64,000 nt of DNA from Microbacterium sp. M28 (GTDB lineage: Bacteria > Actinomycetota > Actinomycetes > Actinomycetales > Microbacteriaceae). Positions 26,276 to 35,523 of this stretch are shown in pieces. The stretch lies in contig NZ_CP107546.1 of the NCBI RefSeq assembly GCF_025836995.1, positions 434,001-498,000 on the forward strand. The letters are read 5' to 3'. The position numbers and the translations under genes are program-made. Below the pieces are notes generated by a model. It was not told the origin of the DNA. It saw nothing but the letters and a program-made list of their open reading frames with translations, and searched no databases. Position 1 is the first letter of the stretch, and each line of letters starts with the position of its first letter.

Positions 26276-27130
26276 GTGACCCTTCTCGACCCTTTCGCCA
26301 TCGCTTTCGTGCAGCGCGCCCTGCTCGCGGGCGTCCTCGTCGCTCTGATCTGCGGCGTCGTCGGCACATGGGTCGTGCTGCGCGGCATGGCATTCCTCGG
26401 CGAAGCCATGGCGCACGGCATGCTCCCCGGCATCGCGGTGGCGACCCTGATCGGCATCCCCGGCATTCTCGGCGCCGCCGTCAGCGCCGCCGGCATGTCC
26501 GTCGGCATCGGCCTCCTGCAGCGCCGGGGGCGGCTGTCGGCCGACACGAGCATCGGGTTGCTGTTCGTCGCCAGCCTCGCGCTCGGGGTCATCATCATCT
26601 CTGCTTCGCGAAGCTTCGCCACCGACGCGACGGCCATCCTGTTCGGCGACATCCTCGCCGCATCGGGGCAGGACGTCGCGACCCTGGCGTCGGTCGCGGT
26701 CATCACCCTGGTCGTCGCCATGCTCGGACACCGGGCCTTCGTCGCTCTCACGGTCGACCCGCGCCAGGCGCAGCTGCTGGGGTTGCGCCCGAAGCTCGCC
26801 CACGTCCTGCTGGTCGCCCTCATCACGCTCGCCGTCGTCGCCGCGTATCAGGCGGTGGGATCGCTGCTCGTCGTGGGAATGCTGCTGGGCCCCGCTGTCG
26901 CGGCCGGCCCGTGGACGGCCCGCATCCCCACGACGATGGCACTCGCCGCCGCGATCGGTGCCGTGGCCGTCGCCGTCGGTCTCCTCGTCTCCTGGTACGC
27001 CGGCACCGCGGCGGGCGCGACGATCGCTTTCGTCTCCATCCTCGCCGCGGCCGTCTCCGCCGCTCTTCGCCGGCTCGTCCGCCTCATCACCGTCGGGCAC
27101 CGCCACGCCGTCTCGGAAAGGACCTCATGA
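26276..27130 (+). CDS. aztB: Zinc ABC transporter permease AztB
   Basis: This 284-residue metal-type (ABC-3) permease has about eight to nine membrane segments. Typical motifs are VVLRGMAFLGEAMAHGMLPGIA, FGDILAAS and VGSLLVVGMLLGPAVAA. I chose GTG 26276 (MTLLDPFAIAFVQRALLAG) because homologues start like this; an in-frame GTG at 26258 lies only 5 bases from the Zur-like box. Its end overlaps the next gene by ATGA. Confidence 0.88.
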   Translation: MTLLDPFAIAFVQRALLAGVLVALICGVVGTWVVLRGMAFLGEAMAHGMLPGIAVATLIGIPGILGAAVSAAGMSVGIGLLQRRGRLSADTSIGLLFVASLALGVIIISASRSFATDATAILFGDILAASGQDVATLASVAVITLVVAMLGHRAFVALTVDPRQAQLLGLRPKLAHVLLVALITLAVVAAYQAVGSLLVVGMLLGPAVAAGPWTARIPTTMALAAAIGAVAVAVGLLVSWYAGTAAGATIAFVSILAAAVSAALRRLVRLITVGHRHAVSERTS

Positions 27131-28329
27131 GAACCCGTATCGCCGCCGCATCCGGCATCCTCCTGCTCGCGCTCTCGGGATGCACAGCTCCTGCCGCGCC
27201 GGAACCGACGTCCTCGACAGCCGCTGAGGGTGACGGGCACGGTCAGATCGAGGGGGCCCACGAACTGGCGGAGCCGGCCCTGCACCTCACGACGATCGAC
27301 GCCGAGGGCACTGTGCGTCACCTCGACCTCCTCGACGAGGAGACATCCGTGCTGGCCGAGATCGACCCGGTGGACGAGGTCGTCACCGACGGGCGGTACC
27401 TGTTCGGCATCCGCGACGGGTCGGTCACGGTCATCGACAGTGGCGTGTGGACGTGGAGCCACATCGATCACTTCCACTATTACGAGGCTCCGGCCAAGGA
27501 ACTCGGCGAGATCTCCGGACAGGGCACGCCGACCGTCGTCACCGGCGAGGTCGGCATCGGGGTGCACTTCGACGACGAAGCCGTGCTCCTGGACGCCCCC
27601 GCACTCGCCGAAGGACACCTCGAGGAGTCGTTCCGGATCCCCGCAGACGGCCCGGGACTCGTCGTGCCGATGGCCACCGGAGCGGTCATGACCGCACGGG
27701 ATGCCGATGGCGGCGCGACGGGTGCGCTGCGCGTGGTCGCGGCGGACGGCACTCGCGGCGACAGCATCCCGTGCGGGAGCGCCGCGGGGACCATCACGAC
27801 CGTGGTCGGAGTGGTCATCGGATGCGCGGACGGCGCAGTGCTGTTCGCGAGCGGCGACCCCGCCGCCGTCGAGCGCATCGCCTACCCGGACGGTGCGACG
27901 CCGGCGGCCACGGCGTTCGCGGCGCGCGAAGGGCGACCGCGCGTGGCCGCGGTCGCCGGGAGCACGGGTGTCTGGGTGCTCGACACCCGGGCGCGGTCGT
28001 GGACCCTCCAGGATGTCGGCGAGCCGATCGTCCGCGCGGTCGCGATCGACGACGCCGACGGCCGCGTGCTCGCGCTCACCGCCGACGGCGCCGTGCTCGT
28101 CCTCGCCGGCGGAGAAGTCGTCGCACGCACGGAGTCGCTGGTGGCGGCATCCCTCGCCGACTCCGAAGCCGCCGATGCCGTCCGATTCGTCGTCGACCAG
28201 AACCGGGCGTACCTCAACGGTCCGCTCGAGCAGACGATGTGGGAGATCGACGCCGCCGACGGCGCGCGCATCGCCAGGACGTTCGACACGGCATTCGCGC
28301 CACTGCACCTCGCGGGAACGGGACGATGA
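27127..28329 (+). CDS. AztD-like lipoprotein, beta-propeller, paralogue of AztD
   Basis: This 400-residue lipoprotein has lipobox LSGC (Cys19). Short repeated strands such as VRHLDLLDEETSVLAEIDPVDEVVTDGRYLFGI suggest a beta-propeller. It resembles the AztD encoded at 29288: the segment around the Cys pair (IPCGS...GCADGAVLF) aligns with AEC...GCENGALVF. It lacks the AztD NVHGEG His but carries its own His-rich loop SHIDHFHYYE. It lies between aztB and aztC, overlapping both by ATGA, so it should act in zinc handling at the outer membrane face. A duplicate with altered metal ligands is the simplest reading. Confidence 0.75.
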   Translation: MRTRIAAASGILLLALSGCTAPAAPEPTSSTAAEGDGHGQIEGAHELAEPALHLTTIDAEGTVRHLDLLDEETSVLAEIDPVDEVVTDGRYLFGIRDGSVTVIDSGVWTWSHIDHFHYYEAPAKELGEISGQGTPTVVTGEVGIGVHFDDEAVLLDAPALAEGHLEESFRIPADGPGLVVPMATGAVMTARDADGGATGALRVVAADGTRGDSIPCGSAAGTITTVVGVVIGCADGAVLFASGDPAAVERIAYPDGATPAATAFAAREGRPRVAAVAGSTGVWVLDTRARSWTLQDVGEPIVRAVAIDDADGRVLALTADGAVLVLAGGEVVARTESLVAASLADSEAADAVRFVVDQNRAYLNGPLEQTMWEIDAADGARIARTFDTAFAPLHLAGTGR

Positions 28330-29234
28330 GCGCGTTGCGCCGTGTCGCCGTCGTCGTCGCTGCTGCCGGTGTGCTCGCCGGCGTGACCGGCTGCGGTGCG
28401 GCGGCGTCCGACCGACCGACCGTGTACGTCACCACCAACATCCTCGGCGACGTCGTCACCGAGATCGCGGGCGACCGGCTCGACGTCGTGACCCTCATGG
28501 CGCCGGGCGCCGACCCGCACTCCTTCGAGTTGTCCGCCCAGCAGGCCGCCGGGATGCGGGCGGCCGACCTCGTCGTGGCGAACGGCCTCGGACTCGAGGA
28601 AGGCCTCATCCAGCATGTGGACGCTGCGGCCGACGAGGGGGTCGAAGTCGTGGTCGCCGGCGATCATGTCGACGTGCTGGAGTACGCCGACGGCGCAGGA
28701 CCGGACCCCCACTTCTGGACGGATCCGGCCCAGATGATCCTCGTCGTGGACGCCCTCGCGCCGGAACTCGCCGAGCTCGCCGGTGACGGCGCCGACGAGG
28801 TGCGCTCCGCCGCGGATGTCTACCGCGCCGAGCTCTCCGACCTCGATGACGATATGGCGACCGCGCTCGCGGCGGTCCCCACCGAACATCGCGCGCTCGT
28901 CACCAACCACCACGTGTTCGGCTACCTGGCGCACCGCTACGACGTCACGCTGCTCGGCGCGGCGATCCCCGGAGGGACGACCCTCGCGGCCCCCAGCGCC
29001 GCGGACCTCCAGGAGCTGGTCGACGCGATCGACCAGGTGGGCGTGCGAACGATCTTCGCCGAGTCGTCGTCACCGGATCGGCTCGTGCAGGTGCTGGCGG
29101 AGGAGGCCGACCGGGATGTCGCCGTCGTCGAACTCATCACCGAGTCGCTGGCCGCACCAGGAGAGCCCGGCGACACGTATCTGGACATGATGCGCGTCAA
29201 CACGACGCGCATCACCGAGGGCTTGAGCCCCTGA
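28326..29234 (+). CDS. aztC: Zinc-binding lipoprotein AztC (cluster A-I solute-binding protein)
   Basis: This 302-residue lipoprotein has lipobox VTGC (Cys23). Its metal ligands fit the ZnuA/AztC fold: His65 in ADPHSFE, His129 in GPDPHFW, His195/196 in TNHHVFGY and an acidic residue near 246 (FAESS). It passes zinc to the AztB permease. It starts at ATG 28326, overlapping the preceding lipoprotein's stop by ATGA. Confidence 0.9.
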   Translation: MSALRRVAVVVAAAGVLAGVTGCGAAASDRPTVYVTTNILGDVVTEIAGDRLDVVTLMAPGADPHSFELSAQQAAGMRAADLVVANGLGLEEGLIQHVDAAADEGVEVVVAGDHVDVLEYADGAGPDPHFWTDPAQMILVVDALAPELAELAGDGADEVRSAADVYRAELSDLDDDMATALAAVPTEHRALVTNHHVFGYLAHRYDVTLLGAAIPGGTTLAAPSAADLQELVDAIDQVGVRTIFAESSSPDRLVQVLAEEADRDVAVVELITESLAAPGEPGDTYLDMMRVNTTRITEGLSP

Positions 29235-29239
29235 CCCAC

Positions 29240-29271
29240 GCCCGTGAGGGCACCCACACGCCCGAGAGGGC
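29240..29271 (+). repeat. Two tandem mini-hairpins with GNRA loops
   Basis: GCCC-GTGA-GGGC (29240-29251) and GCCC-GAGA-GGGC (29260-29271) recur with a 20-base period between aztC and aztD. As RNA both give 4-bp GC stems closed by GNRA tetraloops. They lie in the aztC-aztD leader and could stabilise the 3' end of aztC mRNA or tune aztD expression; no function is shown. Confidence 0.6.
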
Positions 29272-29287
29272 GACGAAAGGAAACAGA

Positions 29288-30478
29288 ATGACACAGCGCA
29301 AGCGAACCGTGCGCCTCGCCGCCGGTGCGGCCGGTGCGGCACTTCTCCTGGCGGGATGCACGGCCCAGCCGGCATCCGATACCCCGGCCGACCAGCCGAC
29401 CAGCACCAGCGCCGCCGACACCGGGCCGCGCATCGCGGTCGCGTACGAGGGCGGGGTCCTCGTCGTCGACGGCGAGACCCTCGAGGTGATCGACGATTTC
29501 GCATCGGAGGAGTTCGTCCGGGTGAACCCGGCCGGCGACGACCGTCACGTGTTCGTGACGACGTCCGAAGGATTCCAGCTGCTCGACACGCGCGAGCCGG
29601 AGCTGACCGACCTCGTCGTCGAGGCGGGCGCCGCCGGTCACGTGGTCCGTCACGGCGGGAAGACCGTGCTCTACGACGACGCCACCAGCGACACGACCGT
29701 CTTCGACACCGCAGCGCTCGCCGAGGTCGACGGCGCGCTGCCGGATGCCGAGGTGATCGAGGGCGTCGAGGCCCACCACGGCGTCTCCGTGGTGCTGGAG
29801 GACGGGACCTTCGTCACGACCGTCGGCGACGCGAGCGGTCGCTCCGGCATCCGCGCTGTCGACGCCGAGGGCGCGGAGATCGCCGTGAGCGCCGAGTGCC
29901 CCAACGTGCACGGCGAGGGCACGGCACAGGACGAGGCCGTCGTGTTCGGCTGCGAGAACGGCGCGCTCGTCTTCCACGACGGAGCCATCACCAAGCTCTC
30001 GTCGCCGGACGAGTTCGGCCGTATCGGCAACGCGTACGTCTCCGAGAACAGCCCGCTGGTCGTGATGGACTACAAGGACGACCCGGATGCGGAGGGCTAC
30101 CTGCTGACGAACCTCGCGCTCGTGGACACCGAGGCGAAGACGCTGGAGAAGGTCGCCCTGCCCGAGGGCATCAGCTACACCTGGCGCGGAGTCACCCGCA
30201 CCGAGGACGGCGACGCCGTCATGATCGGCTCGGACGGACGCCTGCACGTCATCGATCCGGCGACCGGTGAGATCACGGCATCCCACGACGCCATCGAAGC
30301 CTGGGAGAGCCCGACCGAGTGGCAGCAGCCGCACCCCGCGATCGCCACGACCGGCGACGTCGTCTACGTGACGGACTCCGCGAACCGCACGATCGTCGCC
30401 CTCGACCCGCACACGGGCGAGGAGATCGCGTCGGGTGAGCTGCCCGAGGTGCCGAACGAGATCGCCGTCGTCGGCTGA
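29288..30478 (+). CDS. aztD: Zinc metallochaperone AztD
   Basis: This 396-residue lipoprotein has lipobox LAGC (Cys24) and a seven-bladed-propeller type sequence. It has the conserved Cys pair AECPNVHGEG...FGCENGALVF and His residues in AHHG, NVHGEG and WQQPHPA. In Paracoccus AztD binds zinc and hands it to AztC. The gap to aztC is 53 bases and carries the two mini-hairpins. It closes the azt operon. Confidence 0.88.
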   Translation: MTQRKRTVRLAAGAAGAALLLAGCTAQPASDTPADQPTSTSAADTGPRIAVAYEGGVLVVDGETLEVIDDFASEEFVRVNPAGDDRHVFVTTSEGFQLLDTREPELTDLVVEAGAAGHVVRHGGKTVLYDDATSDTTVFDTAALAEVDGALPDAEVIEGVEAHHGVSVVLEDGTFVTTVGDASGRSGIRAVDAEGAEIAVSAECPNVHGEGTAQDEAVVFGCENGALVFHDGAITKLSSPDEFGRIGNAYVSENSPLVVMDYKDDPDAEGYLLTNLALVDTEAKTLEKVALPEGISYTWRGVTRTEDGDAVMIGSDGRLHVIDPATGEITASHDAIEAWESPTEWQQPHPAIATTGDVVYVTDSANRTIVALDPHTGEEIASGELPEVPNEIAVVG

Positions 30479-30491
30479 TGCCGGCGAGGTC

Positions 30492-31976
30492 TCAGACCAG
30501 GGCGAGGGCGTTGTCGTAGGCCGACGTCGTGATCTGCAGGCCGTCGCCGCCGAACACCCGCGCCGTCCCCGGCTCGGTCCGCCACGCGGGCCAGCCGGGG
30601 GCGCCGTCGCCGACGAACGCGACCGCCGCCGCGTGCATGTCGTCCGCGAGCGACTGCGGCGGGTGAGGACCGGCGAGGTCAGCGACGCGTTCGCGGTCCA
30701 GGCCGTCGAACCAGAATGGGACGTCCAGGCAGTGGCACGCCCAACCCTTGGTCGGGGACACCCAGCTGAACGCGTACACCCAGGTCTCGGCATCCGCGTT
30801 CCTGCGTGCCTCGGCGACGCGGACCACCAGACTGCGGAACACGTGATCCGTGACGAACCGGCCCACCATCGCGGCCGAGCCCTTGGCGCGCTGGGGGCGG
30901 TTCGCCGCCAGGTATGCGCGCCGCACCGCCCGGTCGCGCAACGCGGGCCGCAGCAGCGCGAACGACGGCACCACGCGCAGCGCGCGAGGTGCACGATCGG
31001 CGATCATCGTGAACTCGTCGTCCGTGGCGCCGAGCAGAAGCGGTTTGTCGGAGCCGATTCCGTCCCGCAGGGCGTCGACGGTCGGGCGGGGGATGAGCTC
31101 CCCGTCGATGACCGGTCCCCATGGCAGACCGTCCTCGATGAGGCCGGAGAGCAGGCCGAGCCCCTTCCGCCCGCCGACCGCCTTGGACTGATTCTTGAGG
31201 ATCCGCGACTCCGACACGGAGCGGAAGCCCTCGAGCGTCGGCGCGATCTCGAGGACGCCGGCCAGCCGTTCGCCCCTGGCGCGCGCGACGTCCGCCGGGA
31301 TGTCGGCGAGCGCGGCGGACACGGCCAGCGCGCCATGGAACAGGTGCTGCGCCGACGGCATGCTCAGCAGCGTCAGCACGGCGCCTCCGCCGGCGGACTG
31401 GCCGGCGATCGTCACCCGTTCCGGGTCACCGCCGAACGCCGCGATGTTCGCGCGCACCCACTCGAGTCCGGCGATCCAGTCCCGCACGCCACGGTTGTCC
31501 GGGGCGCCGTCGATGTGCCCGAATCCGTCGAAGCCCAACCGGTACGACAGCGAGACCGTGACGACGCCGTCGCGGTTGAAGCGGCTGCCGTCGTACCAGG
31601 GGCTCGCCGGGGAGCCTTCCGTGTAGCCGCCGCCGTGGATCCACACGAGTACGGGCAGGGCGTCGTCGTCCTCGACCGTCGGGGTGAACACGTTCACGTT
31701 GAGCGTCGCGTCCCCCACCACCGGCGGCTCGGGGATCAGCGTTCCGCCCGGATCACGGCGCAGGGCCGTCGCTCCGTAGGCGGTCGCGTCGCGCACCTCG
31801 CTCCACGGCTCCGGCGGTACTGGGGCCGCGAAGCGTCGGGGCCCCGTCGGCGGCTGAGCGAACGGGATGCCCAGGAACGCCGCCGAAGCGGTGGGCGCAC
31901 CGGCATCCCGCCAGAAACCGCGGACCGGACCGGATGCCGTGTGCACGACGGGCGCGTCGGTACTGGATCGCGTCAT
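30492..31976 (-). CDS. Carboxylesterase, type B family
   Basis: This 494-residue alpha/beta hydrolase is of the type-B carboxylesterase family. The oxyanion motif is HGGG (114-117) and the nucleophile Ser194 lies in GQSAGGGA. There is no signal peptide, so it is probably cytoplasmic. I chose ATG 31976 (MTRSSTDAPVVH), since the longer frame runs back into the divergent ROK gene. It is divergent from the ROK regulator gene, and the palindromes at 31996-32022 lie between. The ester substrate is unknown. Confidence 0.9.
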   Translation of the reverse strand: MTRSSTDAPVVHTASGPVRGFWRDAGAPTASAAFLGIPFAQPPTGPRRFAAPVPPEPWSEVRDATAYGATALRRDPGGTLIPEPPVVGDATLNVNVFTPTVEDDDALPVLVWIHGGGYTEGSPASPWYDGSRFNRDGVVTVSLSYRLGFDGFGHIDGAPDNRGVRDWIAGLEWVRANIAAFGGDPERVTIAGQSAGGGAVLTLLSMPSAQHLFHGALAVSAALADIPADVARARGERLAGVLEIAPTLEGFRSVSESRILKNQSKAVGGRKGLGLLSGLIEDGLPWGPVIDGELIPRPTVDALRDGIGSDKPLLLGATDDEFTMIADRAPRALRVVPSFALLRPALRDRAVRRAYLAANRPQRAKGSAAMVGRFVTDHVFRSLVVRVAEARRNADAETWVYAFSWVSPTKGWACHCLDVPFWFDGLDRERVADLAGPHPPQSLADDMHAAAVAFVGDGAPGWPAWRTEPGTARVFGGDGLQITTSAYDNALALV

Positions 31977-31995
31977 GGAGTCAGAGTATCCGTAG

Positions 31996-32022
31996 GACAC
32001 GATGTGTCGAGAAGTGCGACAC
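31996..32022. promoter_or_regulatory. Overlapping palindromes, putative ROK operator
   Basis: GACAC-gat-GTGTC (31996-32008) overlaps GTGTCG-agaagtg-CGACAC (32004-32022). They lie in the 86-base divergent gap between the carboxylesterase and ROK regulator genes. Such paired palindromes are plausible repressor sites; the link to the ROK protein is by position. Confidence 0.5.
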
Positions 32023-32062
32023 TGGTGACCACGCCGATCCCGACGAAGCATGAGGTGGCCAC

Positions 32063-33208
32063 GTGACACGACCTCCCGCCGGTGCGCAGACCCTGCTGCG
32101 AAGCCTGAACGCACGAGCGATCCTGGAGGCCCTGGCCCGACGCGGCCCCCTCACCCGTGCCGAGCTGATGGGGGAGACCGGGCTCTCGCGCACCGCCGTC
32201 ACACAGGTCCTGCGGATGCTCGAGAACGCCGGCGCCGTGGCATCCGCTGGAGTGGACAAGGTCACGCGCGGCCCGGCAGCAGGGCGGGTCGCCTTGCACC
32301 CAGGGCTCGGGTGCGCCGTCGCGGTGCACATCGACCACCGCTCGGCCAACGCGGCGACCCTGGATCCGACCGGTCGCGTTCTCGCGGAGCGCCGCAGCTC
32401 CTTCGACCCGTCCGGCGACCTGACCGAGCGGGTCGACACCCTCACAGAACTGCTGACCGCGGTGCTTATGCCGTCGGCGGGCCCGTTGCGACTCGCGGTC
32501 GTCGGAGTGCCGGGCATCGTCAGCAGGGACGGCGGCATCCGCGACGACCAGGGCCCGGACGGCGGCGCGTTCCGATCCGCGCTGCAGGCCAGGCTGGGGT
32601 GCGAGGTCCGTCTCGAGAACGACGTCAATCTCGCCGCGATGGCCGAACTGTCCGGTACGGTGGCGACCGGTCTCGACAGCTTCGCCCTGCTCTCCGTCGA
32701 CGACGGCCTCGGCGCGGGCATCGTGATCGACGGCACCCTGCAGCGCGGTGCCGGTGGCATCGCCGGCGAGGTCATGTACCTGCCGCAGCCCTCGCTGCCG
32801 GTCGGCGCCCCCGTGCTGAACGAGGTCGTCGTCGCCGATCTCGCGGCGACGAACGGCCGCGACCCGAACCTCCCGCTGCGGAGCCATCTCGACGCGGCGC
32901 TCGAGGGTGAGGCATCCGCGATCGAGATGACTGCCGAGCTCGCCAGGCGCGTGGTGCTCGTCGCCGGAAGCATCACGCTCGTGATCGATCCTGCGGCGTA
33001 CATCCTGGCGGGCGATGCCGCGCATCCGGTCTTCTCCGAAGCCATCCGCCAGGCAGCCGACGAGGTCGAGCACCTTCTGCCGCTGACCTTCCTGGTGTCG
33101 TCGTTCGGACGCGAGGCGACGCTGACCGGCGCCGTCGGCGAGGCGACGGCGGGGCTGCGCGAGATGCTCCTCACCGGCATCCTCACCGGTTCGGATCGGA
33201 CGCGGTGA
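32063..33208 (+). CDS. ROK family transcriptional regulator
   Basis: This 381-residue protein has an N-terminal winged HTH (RAILEALARRGPLTRAELMGETGLSRTAVTQVLRMLENAG) and a ROK sugar-kinase-like domain (DDGLGAGIVIDGTLQRGAGGIAGEV). The ROK zinc motif HxCxCGxxGC is absent: GEVMYLPQPSL replaces it. It starts at GTG 32063 with GAGGTGG upstream. It is followed without a gap by a ChbG-type deacetylase and a GPH transporter, which it probably controls. Confidence 0.9.
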   Translation: MTRPPAGAQTLLRSLNARAILEALARRGPLTRAELMGETGLSRTAVTQVLRMLENAGAVASAGVDKVTRGPAAGRVALHPGLGCAVAVHIDHRSANAATLDPTGRVLAERRSSFDPSGDLTERVDTLTELLTAVLMPSAGPLRLAVVGVPGIVSRDGGIRDDQGPDGGAFRSALQARLGCEVRLENDVNLAAMAELSGTVATGLDSFALLSVDDGLGAGIVIDGTLQRGAGGIAGEVMYLPQPSLPVGAPVLNEVVVADLAATNGRDPNLPLRSHLDAALEGEASAIEMTAELARRVVLVAGSITLVIDPAAYILAGDAAHPVFSEAIRQAADEVEHLLPLTFLVSSFGREATLTGAVGEATAGLREMLLTGILTGSDRTR

Positions 33209-34134
33209 TGACGACGGCTTCGGATCTCACCGCCCGCCTCGGGATGCCGGACGGCGCACGGGCGATCATCCTCAACGCCGACGACTTCGGCATGTGCCAC
33301 GCGGCCAACACCGCGATCATGGACCTGCTCGATTCGGGTCGCCTCGACTCGACGACGATCATGATGCCGTGCGCGTGGGCGCCGGAGGCGCTCGCCTTCG
33401 CGACGCGGCGCACGGATCTCGACATCGGGGTGCATCTCGTCCTCACGAGCGAATGGAGCGACTATCGGTGGCGGCCGCTGACCGGCAGCGCGAGCTCGCT
33501 CGTCGATGCGTCGGGTCACTTCCCGGCGGAGGCGCGTGCGGTCGAAGAGCACGCGGATGCCGCAGACGTCGCAGCCGAGCTCGCCGCGCAGCTGCAGGCC
33601 GCGTCGGATGCCGGCGTGGACGTGACCCACCTCGACAACCACATGGGTTCGGTCTACGGGCTGGAGACCGGCCGGGACTTCCTCGGCGAGGTGTTCGCGC
33701 TGGCCGCGCGGCACGGGCTCCCGTTCCGACTGCCGCGGGTGGCCGACGGGCCGGAGCTGGACCCCGCGCTGCAGCCCCTGCTGGACCGCGCCGCCGCCGC
33801 GGCGGATGCCCTCGGCATCCTGCTGCCGGACCGCACGTGGACGCATCCCTTCGCTCTGGCGCAGGAGGGGACGCCGCACGAGGAGACCTACGAGCGGGTG
33901 CGCGACGGGTTCGTCGCACTGCTGCGGGCGGTCCCCGCCGGCGTCACGGAGATCTTCCTGCATCCGATGGTCGACGACCAGGAACTGCGCTCGGTCGTCG
34001 ACTTCAGCGCGGCCAAGCGCGGATACGAGCGCAGACTGCTCACTGACCCGATCATCGCCGCTACGATCGCCGAGGAAGGCCTCGTGCGCGTCGGCTGGCG
34101 CGCGCTGAGGGACCTGCAACGCGGACCGCGCTGA
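33208..34134 (+). CDS. ChbG/HpnK (YdjC) family sugar deacetylase
   Basis: This 308-residue YdjC-fold protein has the metal-site motif NADDFGMC and further motifs DIGVHLVLT, HLDNHMGS and HPMV. The family removes acetyl groups from amino-sugar oligosaccharides such as diacetylchitobiose. The start is ATG 33208, overlapping the ROK stop by one base, or the adjacent GTG 33205. The gap to the GPH transporter is 16 bases, so it acts on a glycoside taken up by that carrier (inference). Confidence 0.85.
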   Translation: MTTASDLTARLGMPDGARAIILNADDFGMCHAANTAIMDLLDSGRLDSTTIMMPCAWAPEALAFATRRTDLDIGVHLVLTSEWSDYRWRPLTGSASSLVDASGHFPAEARAVEEHADAADVAAELAAQLQAASDAGVDVTHLDNHMGSVYGLETGRDFLGEVFALAARHGLPFRLPRVADGPELDPALQPLLDRAAAAADALGILLPDRTWTHPFALAQEGTPHEETYERVRDGFVALLRAVPAGVTEIFLHPMVDDQELRSVVDFSAAKRGYERRLLTDPIIAATIAEEGLVRVGWRALRDLQRGPR

Positions 34135-34150
34135 GGAGGGGGTACCGGCG

Positions 34151-35503
34151 ATGAGCATGGTCACCCGCCTGCGGGACCGTCGCCTGGGCGATGCGCCCGG
34201 CCGGCGGCAGACCATCGCGTTTGGCGCCTCCGGGTTTCCGACGCAGCTGATGGCGCAGACGTTCTCGGCCTTCGTCGTCTACTTCTACGTGGCGCAGCTG
34301 GGGGTGCCGGCCGGATGGGTCGCGGCGACGATGATCGCCCACGGCATCCTGAACGCCCTGCTCAACCCCGTCGTCGGCGCGCTCTCGGACCGGATCCGCA
34401 CGCCATGGGGTCGGCGGGTGCCCTGGATCGGCCTGGGGATCGTGCCGTTGGTCGTGGCCTTCGCGCTCGTCTGGATGCCGCCGTCGCTGTCGGCCCCTGG
34501 TCTGATCGCGTGGTTCCTCGTCGTGGTCGCGGTGTACGACATCGCCTTCGTGGTCGTGGTGCTGAACATCTCGGCGCTGTTCCCCGAGATCTTCCGCACC
34601 ACCGCGGAGCGCGCCAGGGGCAACGTGCCGCGGCAGATCTTCGCGATCGTCGGGATGGTGCTGGGGACGGCCGGTGCGCCGCTGCTGTACGACGCGATCG
34701 GGTGGCCGGGGATGGCGATCGCGCTGGGCGCGGTGTGCCTCGTGATGCTGATCTGGTCGTTCGCCGGCGGAATGATCGAACGCCGTGGCGCGGTGCCTGA
34801 TGCCGAGACCTCGATGACGTGGAGCGATCAACTGCGGTACACGTTCGGCAACCGCGCGTTCGTGCCGTACGTGCTGGGGTCGCTGTGCGTGCAGACCGCG
34901 ATCGCGGTGATCCTCGCGGCGATCCCGTTCTACGTGCGCTACTCGCTGCATGCGGCCGAGGGCGAGGGCAGCATCCTGCTCGGCGCGATCTTCGCCACCG
35001 CGATCCCCGCGATCGTGCTGTGGAGCGCCGTGGTCCGGCGGACGACCCCGCGGACCGCACTGCTCTGGGCCGTCGCGGTGCTCGGCCTCGCCGTGCTGGG
35101 CTACCTGCTTCCCGCCACGGTGCTCGGCGCCGCGCTGGTCGGCATCGCCGTCGGTGTCGGCGTCGGAGGGCTGCTGCAACTGCTCGAGGTGGTGCTGTCG
35201 CAGATCATCGACGCGGATGCCGCACGCACCGGTCATCGCCGTGAGGGCGTCTACTTCGGCGTGAACGGATTCGTCGTGCGCGGCTCGGTCGTGCTGCAGG
35301 CCGTCGTGGCCGCCTGGGTGCTGGGCGCCAGCGGATTCGATGCGGCTCTGGGCGACGCGCAGCCGGGAGCGGTGGACGGCGGCATCCGGATCATGCTGGC
35401 GGTCGTCCCGATGGGGTTCACCGCGCTGGCTTGGGTGTGCTTCTGGCTGTATCCGATCCGGACGCGGGATCTTGCGCCGGAGGCGGCCCTCCCCGCGCCA
35501 TGA
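34151..35503 (+). CDS. GPH family (glycoside-pentoside-hexuronide) sugar transporter
   Basis: This 450-residue MFS protein has about twelve membrane segments. The GPH signature NPVVGALSDRIRTPWGRRVPWI lies between segments 2 and 3. The family moves glycosides, pentosides or hexuronides with a cation. It follows the deacetylase gene and is presumably its transporter. The cargo is probably an acetylated amino-sugar oligosaccharide or another glycoside. Confidence 0.88.
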   Translation: MSMVTRLRDRRLGDAPGRRQTIAFGASGFPTQLMAQTFSAFVVYFYVAQLGVPAGWVAATMIAHGILNALLNPVVGALSDRIRTPWGRRVPWIGLGIVPLVVAFALVWMPPSLSAPGLIAWFLVVVAVYDIAFVVVVLNISALFPEIFRTTAERARGNVPRQIFAIVGMVLGTAGAPLLYDAIGWPGMAIALGAVCLVMLIWSFAGGMIERRGAVPDAETSMTWSDQLRYTFGNRAFVPYVLGSLCVQTAIAVILAAIPFYVRYSLHAAEGEGSILLGAIFATAIPAIVLWSAVVRRTTPRTALLWAVAVLGLAVLGYLLPATVLGAALVGIAVGVGVGGLLQLLEVVLSQIIDADAARTGHRREGVYFGVNGFVVRGSVVLQAVVAAWVLGASGFDAALGDAQPGAVDGGIRIMLAVVPMGFTALAWVCFWLYPIRTRDLAPEAALPAP

Positions 35504-35523
35504 GACTCGGACCCGCGAGACGC

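Noticed and set aside
31981-34215. Open frame of 744 codons on the minus strand over ROK and ChbG genes
   Set aside because: Shadow of well-supported plus-strand genes; no recognisable domain.
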